Shown here: positions 13,011 through 18,965 of the stretch, piece after piece
Layout: each line of letters starts with the position of its first letter
Position numbering within the stretch: the first letter of the stretch is position 1
Assembly: GCA_934771675.1 (NCBI GenBank)
Contig: CAKVMF010000004.1
Span: 1 to 18,965, forward strand
From: an uncultured Clostridia bacterium
GTDB taxonomy: Bacteria > Bacillota > Clostridia > Christensenellales > UBA1242
Direction of reading: 5' to 3'
Length of the DNA stretch: 18,965 bases
Position numbers and translations under genes: made by a program
The notes under the pieces: model-generated
Seen by the model: the letters and a program-made list of their open reading frames with translations, nothing else
The model's database searches: none
What the model was told of the DNA's origin: nothing

Positions 13011-15374
13011 TTATTTACTTTCATTTGATGAATCTGTTTCAGATTCTTTTTTTTCAGACTTTTTTGTTGTCTTGTTTGTAGCTGTCTTTTTTGCTGCAGT
13101 TGATGATTTTGTTGCTTTTGACGAACTTGTAGTTTTTGTTTTTCTAGCATTTGGTTTCTCTTCAGCCTTTGTTTCTTCAACTACTTCAGTTTTTGCTTCG
13201 CTTGAACCTGGCTCATTTTCTTCATCAGAAGATTTTTCTTTAATTATTTCTGATTTTCTGTCATTATTTTCTTTATTTTCAGCAAGGTTCTTTTCACGAA
13301 TTTCTGCAATTTTTAACAATTCGTCAAGAATTTCCACATCATTTTTGTCAATTTTCTCAGATTTTTTAAGATTTTCTCTTAATTCATCATATTCATTAAC
13401 TTTTGATTCTTCTTTAGTTTTTTCACTTTCGCCCGCTAAAGTATTATCATCTTTTGGTTTATTTTCTTTAGCGTCTTTTGAGTCAATATACGCAATGATT
13501 TCTTCTTTTGACTTGCCGCTCAATATCATATCAACTTCTTCAGCATAAATGGTTTCTTTTTCAAGCAACACATTTGCCATTGTCATGAGTTTATCTTTAT
13601 TTTCAGTCAAAAGTCTTTCTGTTTCTTTTGCACATGAATCAATAATCTTTTTAACTTCTTCATCAATTCTTGCGGCTTGGTTTTCACTATATGGCATTCT
13701 TTCTTGATATGATCTACCAATAAATACTTCATCATCGCTTCCACAATAAACCATTCCAACTTCACTACTCATACCCCATTCGGTAACCATACGTCTTGCA
13801 ATATTGCTTGCACGTTTAAGGTCATTTGATGCTCCAGTTGAGATATCACCAACATAGAGTTTTTCAGCTGTGATACCACCAAGAAGCATTTGAATTTTGC
13901 AAAGGAGTTTTTCTTTAAAGTAAACTGTTGAATCGTCGTCGGTTGAAAGTGTGTAACCACCAGCACCGCCACGTGGAATAATTGAAACTTCGTGAACAGG
14001 ACTCTTTTCTTTTGCAAGTTTTGAAATAAGTGCGTGTCCTGATTCATGGATTGCTGTGTCAAGTTTGTCTTTTTCATCAATAACACGGCTACGTTTTTGT
14101 GGTCCAAGTGTAACTTTCATTATTGATTTTTGAATATCTTCTTCTGTAATTTTCTTTCTGTTTTCTTTTGCTGTTAAGATTGCTGATTCATTTAAAAGAT
14201 TTTCAATTTCAGCGCCTGTAAATCCTGATGTTATTCTTGCAATAGTTTTCAAATCAACTTTTTCATCAAGTGGTTTATTTCTTGCATGAACTTTCAAGAT
14301 TGCTTCTCTTCCCTTAATATCAGGGATTGAGATATTTACACGTCTATCAAATCTACCAGGTCTTAAAAGTGCTGGATCAAGAATATCAACACGGTTTGTT
14401 GCCGCCATAACAATTATACCTTCATTGTCTTCAAATCCGTCCATTTGAACAAGCAATTGGTTAAGTGTTTGTTCTCTTTCATCATTTCCGCCACCAAGGC
14501 CTGCACCACGTTGACGTCCAACCGCATCAATTTCATCAATAAAGATGATACATGGCTTTGCTTTTTTTGCATTTTCAAACAAATCTCTAACTCTTGATGC
14601 ACCAACACCAACAAACAATTCCATAAAGTCAGAACCACTTATTGTGAAGAATGGCACATTTGCTTCGCCTGCAACAGCTCTAGCAAGCAAGGTTTTTCCA
14701 GTTCCTGGAGGTCCAACCAAAAGCACTCCTTTTGGAATCTTTGCCCCAAGTTCTATATATTTGTTTGGATTTTTCAAAAAGTCTACAACATCTTCAAGTT
14801 CAGCCTTTTCTTCGTCAGCACCAGCAACATCTGTAAATTTTGTTTTGCTAGGATAAATTCTTGCTCTACTTTTGACAAAATCAAAACTCTTGTTGTTTGC
14901 ACCACGAACCTGCCTCATAACCATCACAATAACAATGATTAATATCGCAATTGAAACAATTGGATAAAGTATGCTTAATATTGAAATTGTTGTGGTTGTT
15001 CCAAAAACAACTTTTGGAATAGGTTTGTCATATGGCACGCCATTTACCATAAATGTTCCATCGAACATTGAATTAATTGTTGCCAAAATGGTGTTTTCAG
15101 CACTATTTCTGTTATAAAGCCAATGTGCTTCACCGTTTGTGTAATAAACCTGAATTTTTTGTTGGTTAAAATCAATTTCTTTTACATTTCCATTTTCAAG
15201 AGATGTTTGGAAGTCGTTGTATGAAATTTCAGTTCCCGACACACTTCTTGAAACTATCCAAAACACAAGTGTAAAAATCAAAATGACAGCAAAGCAAATT
15301 ATCATATTTCGAATAAAGGTGCTTTTTTGTTGTTTCATTTTTGCATCACGGTTTTTATTTTCTAAATCACTCAT
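13011..15374 (-). CDS. ftsH: ATP-dependent zinc metalloprotease FtsH
   Basis: Membrane-anchored AAA+ protease that extracts and degrades misfolded membrane proteins and short-lived regulators. 787 residues. Two membrane segments (about 22-42 and 130-153) flank the extracytoplasmic domain. Walker A GPPGTGKT (221-228), Walker B IIFIDEID (276-283), second region of homology ATNRVDILDPALLRPGRFD with its arginines, zinc-binding HESGH (443-447) and the third-ligand region STGASNDLK (Asp518) are all intact. Family members are usually 600-700 residues. Here the extra length is a C-terminal tail of about 150 residues rich in Lys, Glu, Ser and Thr, probably disordered. The ATG at 15374 has a TGGAGG site. 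Monocistronic, with a clear promoter and terminator. Confidence 0.98.
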   Translation of the reverse strand: MSDLENKNRDAKMKQQKSTFIRNMIICFAVILIFTLVFWIVSRSVSGTEISYNDFQTSLENGNVKEIDFNQQKIQVYYTNGEAHWLYNRNSAENTILATINSMFDGTFMVNGVPYDKPIPKVVFGTTTTISILSILYPIVSIAILIIVIVMVMRQVRGANNKSFDFVKSRARIYPSKTKFTDVAGADEEKAELEDVVDFLKNPNKYIELGAKIPKGVLLVGPPGTGKTLLARAVAGEANVPFFTISGSDFMELFVGVGASRVRDLFENAKKAKPCIIFIDEIDAVGRQRGAGLGGGNDEREQTLNQLLVQMDGFEDNEGIIVMAATNRVDILDPALLRPGRFDRRVNISIPDIKGREAILKVHARNKPLDEKVDLKTIARITSGFTGAEIENLLNESAILTAKENRKKITEEDIQKSIMKVTLGPQKRSRVIDEKDKLDTAIHESGHALISKLAKEKSPVHEVSIIPRGGAGGYTLSTDDDSTVYFKEKLLCKIQMLLGGITAEKLYVGDISTGASNDLKRASNIARRMVTEWGMSSEVGMVYCGSDDEVFIGRSYQERMPYSENQAARIDEEVKKIIDSCAKETERLLTENKDKLMTMANVLLEKETIYAEEVDMILSGKSKEEIIAYIDSKDAKENKPKDDNTLAGESEKTKEESKVNEYDELRENLKKSEKIDKNDVEILDELLKIAEIREKNLAENKENNDRKSEIIKEKSSDEENEPGSSEAKTEVVEETKAEEKPNARKTKTTSSSKATKSSTAAKKTATNKTTKKSEKKESETDSSNESK

Positions 15375-15401
15375 TATTTGCCTCCATTTTTTACTTTCAT
15401 T

Positions 15402-15430
15402 ATTTTAACATTTAGTTGAGATTTAATCAA
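15402..15430 (-). promoter_or_regulatory. Predicted ftsH promoter
   Basis: On the minus strand, -35 TTGATT (15425-15430), a 17-bp spacer and an extended -10 TGTTAAAAT (core 15402-15407). About 27 bases separate the -10 from the start codon. No HrcA (CIRCE) or CtsR-type operator was noticed nearby. Confidence 0.65.
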
Positions 15431-15494
15431 TGGTTTTTATCGTCAATTTTTGTAATTACACAAAAGATTTTAAAATAATGATTAAAAATTCTAC

Positions 15495-15500
15495 TATAAT
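15495..15500 (+). promoter_or_regulatory. Possible -10 box of the cvpA-family gene
   Basis: A perfect TATAAT about 55 bases upstream of the start. The -35 region is poor, and a second TATAAT at 15521-15526 is an alternative. Confidence 0.35.
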
Positions 15501-15555
15501 TATAGACTAATTTTTAAATTTATAATATAATATATACATATAAAGGGGTTGAATT

Positions 15556-16320
15556 ATGAACTGGTTAGACCTAGGAATAATTATTTTTCTAATAATATTC
15601 GTTATCATCGGCATAAAGCAAGGTTTTATGACTCAAATGCTTGCAAATTTCACCTTAGGCCTGAATGCGTTTTTGAGTTTCTTTTTATGCAATCCAATAA
15701 GGATGCTTTTTGATAAGATATTCGGCTTAAGTGGCGCAATTGCTGGCTCATATTCAGCAAAACTACTTTCAGCTTCAAGTGATTTTGGTGTTAACCTACT
15801 CTCAATTGAAGAGCCTTATCTTAAACCATTTGTTAGCGAAACATTAAATAAAGGTAATCTTCCAGCAATTTCAAAAAATCTTTTCAATTTTTATATCAAT
15901 AATGATAATCTCTACACAAAACTCCATGAAAGTGGCCTAGAATCAAGAACTCTTGGAGATATCGTTTCACAGTCTTACGCAACATTCTTTTCAACAATCA
16001 TCGCATTTATTACATCAATGGTATTGTTGTTTCTGTTAGTTCTACTTTTTAGATTTATTGCAAACAAACTTCGTTCTATTGGATTTATCAAAATTGTTGA
16101 TAACACACTTGGCTCATTATATGGAATTCTTCGTTGCTTTATGGTTTTGATTGGATTTTGTTTAATTATCAAATTGCTTAGCCCATTTAGTTTCATGAAC
16201 AGTGTTATAGCTTATATAAATTCATCTTTCTTTGGAAAAATGATATATAGCACAATAAATTCATTTTTCGACAATTTCCTGAACTTTAATGATTTAGCAA
16301 ATGCAATATTTAAACATTAA
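15556..16320 (+). CDS. CvpA family membrane protein
   Basis: 254 residues, close to the family norm. It opens with MNWLDLGIIIFLIIFVIIG followed by KQGF, the typical CvpA start in which the first membrane segment begins at the N-terminus. Further hydrophobic segments lie at about 28-46, 142-167 and 186-207, with VDNTLGSLYGILRCF before the last, a position that carries the conserved Asn/Gly/Gly pattern in CvpA. An amphipathic tail follows. An AAAGGGG site lies 7 bases before the ATG. CvpA was named from colicin V production in E. coli and is linked to envelope integrity in other species; the molecular function is not established. It transcribes toward parB, with the parS array between them. Confidence 0.75.
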   Translation: MNWLDLGIIIFLIIFVIIGIKQGFMTQMLANFTLGLNAFLSFFLCNPIRMLFDKIFGLSGAIAGSYSAKLLSASSDFGVNLLSIEEPYLKPFVSETLNKGNLPAISKNLFNFYINNDNLYTKLHESGLESRTLGDIVSQSYATFFSTIIAFITSMVLLFLLVLLFRFIANKLRSIGFIKIVDNTLGSLYGILRCFMVLIGFCLIIKLLSPFSFMNSVIAYINSSFFGKMIYSTINSFFDNFLNFNDLANAIFKH

Positions 16321-16370
16321 CACAAAAAAATAAATTAAATCTGTCAAGATTAACAAAATATGCCAATATT

Positions 16371-16400
16371 AAAAATTCAACCAAATAGGTTGAATTTTTT
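16371..16400 (+). terminator. Terminator after the cvpA-family gene, left border of the parS region
   Basis: A perfect 12-bp stem AAAAATTCAACC/GGTTGAATTTTT around a 5-base loop, followed by T residues. It lies 50 bases past the stop and 124 bases before the first parS site. Confidence 0.82.
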
Positions 16401-16523
16401 CTTATTTTTGCGTTTTTATTTCTTAATTTATTAATAATAATACACCATAACCATATCCAGTTAGATTATATCTATTTCCTAATCATCCCTATTCTATTAT
16501 TAATTTTCTTCAAATTTTCAATT

Positions 16524-17151
16524 TGTTCCACGTGAAACATCATAACATCACTTATTCGTATACTGTTTTCAATAGAATAATAGTTTCACGTGAAACAAAC
16601 ACACTAAATATGATATAAGCTTTGCATACAAAACCAAAACATTACAATTTCTTTAAAATACCACTTTTCTTTCACTCAATGTTCCACGTGAAACATTTTA
16701 ACATATATACAGATACTTTTCGACTCAATCTAGTCTTGTTTCACGTGAAACAACATATCTTTTATTATTTATTCGACGCCCCACAATGTTTAACGTGAAA
16801 CATTCAATTAATTATGATTAAAATATTATATTTAAAATAATGAGTATTTTCATATGTTTCACATGGAACAAACATATATAAACAATATTAAAACACAATC
16901 AATCATAGACTATATACTATAACAAACTATAATTGAACAATGATATAACAAGTATGACATAACACAGTGTTTCACGTGGAACATTAATTATTCAAGTATA
17001 TTCATTAAAGATAAAGAATGTTATTTGCCACGCGTTTCACGTGAAACATAAATTATCATAAATAATCACTTCTTTTACAAATAGAAATTTATATGCAAAA
17101 GTTTCACGTGAAACAATAAGAAAAGATTCAAAACTAGTTTCACGTGAAACA
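16524..17151. other. parS: Centromere: array of ten parS-like sites
   Basis: Ten 16-bp matches to the palindrome TGTTTCACGTGAAACA, the ParB (Spo0J) binding site. Positions and agreement: 16524-16539 (15/16), 16582-16597 (15), 16680-16695 (15), 16737-16752 (16, perfect), 16787-16802 (15), 16855-16870 (14), 16968-16983 (15), 17033-17048 (15), 17100-17115 (15), 17136-17151 (15). The CACGTG core is intact in eight; the fifth reads AACGTG and the sixth CACATG. Start-to-start spacing is 36-113 bp. The intervening DNA is very AT-rich and non-coding. It lies directly 3' of parB, whose product is expected to load here and spread as a CTP-dependent clamp. No DnaA-box cluster (TTATCCACA type) was seen, so this is not itself called the origin. 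The stretch 16401-16523 before it is AT-rich without recognisable features. Confidence 0.93.
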
Positions 17152-17156
17152 ATAAA

Positions 17157-17182
17157 AAAATATGGGCAAATGCCCATATTTT
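17157..17182. terminator. Terminator after parB, right border of the parS region
   Basis: AAAATATGGGCA pairs with TGCCCATATTTT (12 bp, minimal loop; effectively ATGGGC/GCCCAT around AAAT) with T runs on the minus strand. It lies 44 bases past the parB stop and 5 bases from the last parS site. Confidence 0.78.
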
Positions 17183-17226
17183 CAGTTTTTATGAAATTTT
17201 GAAATTATTTTTAAATTAATTATTTA

Positions 17227-18111
17227 TTATTTATTTAATATATCATAAATTCTATTTAAATCATCAAGAGAGTAATAATCAATAACAATTCTACCCTTCT
17301 TGTCATTACCCTTAATTTGAACACTAGTTGAAAGCAATCTTTTTATGCGACTTTCAAAATCTTTAAGTTCCAAACTCTTTTCAGGTTGAACTGTTGGTTG
17401 TTTTTGTGGTTTTCCAATATTTTTGATGATATTTTCAGTATCACGAACACTTAAACCCTTTTCAATAATCATAACTGCAAGCTCTTTTTGTTTTGAAGGA
17501 TTATCAAGTGCAAGCAATGCACGAGCATGTCCAGCAGAAAGCTTGTTAGATTCAACCAAAGCTATGATTTGTTCTGGCAAAAACAACAATCTTAGAGTAT
17601 TTGCAACTGCAGGTCTACTTTTTCCTATCTTATCAGCAACTTCATCTTGAGTTAAATTGTAATCACTCATAAGATTTTTTATAGCTCTTGCAGATTCAAT
17701 CGCGTTTAAATCTTCTCTTTGCAAGTTTTCAATGATAGCAATCTCACTAATTTCTTGTTTTGAATAATCTTTAACAATACAAGGAATTGTTTTTAACCCA
17801 GCAATTCTAGAAGCTCTCCAACGACGTTCACCAGCAATAATAATATATCTACCATCAACTTCTTTAACAATAATTGGCTGAATTACACCATGAATTTTGA
17901 TTGATGCAGCCAAATCATTGAGTGCATCTTCATCAAAAATCTTACGTGGTTGTTCTGGATTTCTATCAATAAGCCCCATATCAATCTCTTTTGGCTCATT
18001 AACAACCACTTCTTTGGTAACTTCTTTCACCTCAACAGGTTTTTCTTCAACTTCTTCTTCCTCCAAACCACCAAAAAGTGAATCAAGCCCCCTTCCTAAA
18101 CCTCTTTTCAT
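17227..18111 (-). CDS. parB: Chromosome-partitioning protein ParB (Spo0J-like)
   Basis: DNA-binding CTPase that loads at parS and spreads to form the partition complex, recruits SMC and stimulates ParA. 294 residues from the ATG at 18111. The in-frame ATG at 18123 is less likely because the GGAG ribosome site overlaps it and lies 6 bases before the second ATG, whose product starts with the family-typical MKRGLGRGLDSLFG. Seen: an N-terminal ParA-interacting GLGRGLDSLF; an acidic linker (17-40); the CTP-binding domain with GERRWRA (94-100) and ENLQRE (128-133); the helix-turn-helix near 152-177 (LTQDEVADKIGKSRPAVANTL) that reads parS; and a C-terminal dimerisation region. Transcribed after parA; its 3' end faces the parS array. 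Confidence 0.97.
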   Translation of the reverse strand: MKRGLGRGLDSLFGGLEEEEVEEKPVEVKEVTKEVVVNEPKEIDMGLIDRNPEQPRKIFDEDALNDLAASIKIHGVIQPIIVKEVDGRYIIIAGERRWRASRIAGLKTIPCIVKDYSKQEISEIAIIENLQREDLNAIESARAIKNLMSDYNLTQDEVADKIGKSRPAVANTLRLLFLPEQIIALVESNKLSAGHARALLALDNPSKQKELAVMIIEKGLSVRDTENIIKNIGKPQKQPTVQPEKSLELKDFESRIKRLLSTSVQIKGNDKKGRIVIDYYSLDDLNRIYDILNK

Positions 18112-18187
18112 ACTAAACTCCATAAAAAATAAATTTTTAAATAATTTTTTATTAATAAAATAATAATTTTTAATATTTTTAAATTTT

Positions 18188-18217
18188 ATATGTATTTTTT
18201 CATAATTAAATACATAT
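18188..18217. repeat. Inverted repeat between parA and parB
   Basis: ATATGTATTT and AAATACATAT form a perfect 10-bp stem with a 10-base loop in the AT-rich parA-parB spacer (the window holds 119 bp between them). It may be an RNA hairpin that tunes the parA:parB ratio, or chance in AT-rich DNA. There is no good T run for termination. Confidence 0.35.
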
Positions 18218-18230
18218 TTTTTGCGATTTT

Positions 18231-18965
18231 TTAAATTTTGATATACTTCTCTTTTCTTCTATCGAAATACTCTTCAGTTAAAGCTTTGTAGGCCTTTGCA
18301 CCAACACAAGATTTATCATACAAACAAATAGGCTCACCGTAACTTGGAGATTCAGCTAAACGAACATTCCTTGGTATAGTTGTTTCAAAAATCGAATCAG
18401 CAAAGAATTTTGAAATTTCACCAGCAACCTGCTTTCCTAAATTGCTACGTGAATCACGCATTGTTAAAACAACACCATCAATTTCAATATCTGGATTGAG
18501 TTTCTTTTTAACAAGTCTAACAGTGTTCATAAGTTGACTTAAACCTTCAAGAGCAAAAAATTCACATTGAATAGGAATTATAACAGCATCTGAAGCCGTA
18601 AAAGCATTAATTGTAAGCAACCCCAAACTTGGAGGACAATCTATTGTTATATAATCATAACTATTTTTAACTTGGTCAAAAATTTTCTTAACAACATATT
18701 CCCTAGATTTCATATAAACAAGCTCAACTTCAACACCAGCCAGATCAATATTTGCTGGAATAATTGAAAGATTTTTGATTTTTGTTTCATAAATTGCTTC
18801 TTGAACTGATTTTTCTTCAGACATAACTTGATAGATTGAATTTACCTTACTGCTTTTTTCAAAACCCAAATTACTTGTAGCATTTCCTTGAGGGTCAAGA
18901 TCAACCAAAAGAACTCGTTTCCCCATCAAAGCCATAAATGAAGCCATATTAACACAAGTTGTTGT
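18231..18965 (-). CDS. parA: Chromosome-partitioning ATPase ParA (Soj-like), N-terminus outside window
   Basis: 244 residues are visible and the frame is open at the window edge. The first visible residues, TTTCVNMASFMALMGKRVLL, continue a deviant Walker A (KGGVGKTTT), so only about 15 residues are missing. The internal ATG at 18947 is not the start. Also seen are the Walker A' region LLVDLDPQGNATS, Walker B YDYITIDCPPSLG, AVIIPIQCEFFALEGLSQL, and a C-terminus SPSYGEPICLYDKSCVGAKAYKALTEEY typical of Soj/ParA. The ATP-bound dimer binds DNA non-specifically and ParB triggers hydrolysis. The short chromosomal form lacks an N-terminal HTH as far as can be seen. Upstream gene of the parAB pair. 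Confidence 0.95.
   Translation of the reverse strand, partial: TTTCVNMASFMALMGKRVLLVDLDPQGNATSNLGFEKSSKVNSIYQVMSEEKSVQEAIYETKIKNLSIIPANIDLAGVEVELVYMKSREYVVKKIFDQVKNSYDYITIDCPPSLGLLTINAFTASDAVIIPIQCEFFALEGLSQLMNTVRLVKKKLNPDIEIDGVVLTMRDSRSNLGKQVAGEISKFFADSIFETTIPRNVRLAESPSYGEPICLYDKSCVGAKAYKALTEEYFDRRKEKYIKI

Noticed and set aside
12997..13548. 183-codon plus-strand frame opposite the ftsH 3' end
   Set aside because: It is the low-complexity antisense of the charged FtsH tail, giving Ser/Phe-rich nonsense; no ribosome site.
16524..17151. CRISPR array, because of evenly sized short repeats
   Set aside because: Repeats are 16-bp perfect-type palindromes with irregular spacers of 20-97 bp and no cas genes; they match parS.
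16400..17226. Replication origin (oriC) in the parS-rich, AT-rich gap
   Set aside because: No TTATCCACA-type DnaA boxes or dnaA/dnaN neighbours were seen. The repeats are parS sites, which mark a centromere; the origin may be nearby but outside the window.

Overview
The window comes from an AT-rich, low-GC chromosome of a Gram-positive type bacterium, most likely an uncultured member of the Bacillota. The evidence is AGGAG-type ribosome binding sites, standard-code ORFs, a lipobox lipoprotein, CvpA-type membrane proteins, and a Soj/Spo0J-like parA-parB pair with a Bacillus-type parS sequence. No rRNA, tRNA, CRISPR array, integrase or transposase gene is visible. It reads as core chromosome, probably near the replication origin, with short non-coding repeats interspersed.

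Left part (1-7889, all genes on the minus strand): the N-terminal part of a lipoprotein with a fibronectin-III-like domain; a repeat-filled gap; gpmI (glycolysis); a probable two-gene operon of a nucleoside hydrolase and a protein with a divergent DisA_N (diadenylate-cyclase-like) domain; and a large CvpA-like membrane protein. Three copies of a small palindromic element lie at the 3' ends of gpmI and the CvpA-like gene. Each carries a covarying hairpin, and in two cases the terminal repeat supplies the stop codon.

Middle (8105-12880): a plus-strand ABC-exporter-like gene that has lost every catalytic ATPase motif; ychF (minus); uppP (plus, lipid carrier recycling for the cell wall); a 59-residue Cys/Lys-rich repeat protein (minus); and a single-pass membrane protein (minus). 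Strong hairpin terminators separate these units.

Right part (13011-18965): ftsH (minus), a second small CvpA-family gene (plus), then a 906-bp non-coding gap with ten parS-like sites in 628 bp, followed by parB and the 5'-truncated parA (both minus). The gap lies between convergent genes and is bounded by a terminator on each side, so it looks like a transcription-protected centromere loaded by the adjacent ParB. The parS array, the gene-end palindromic elements, the pseudo-ABC transporter, the DisA_N-like protein and the Cys-repeat protein are the main points of interest.
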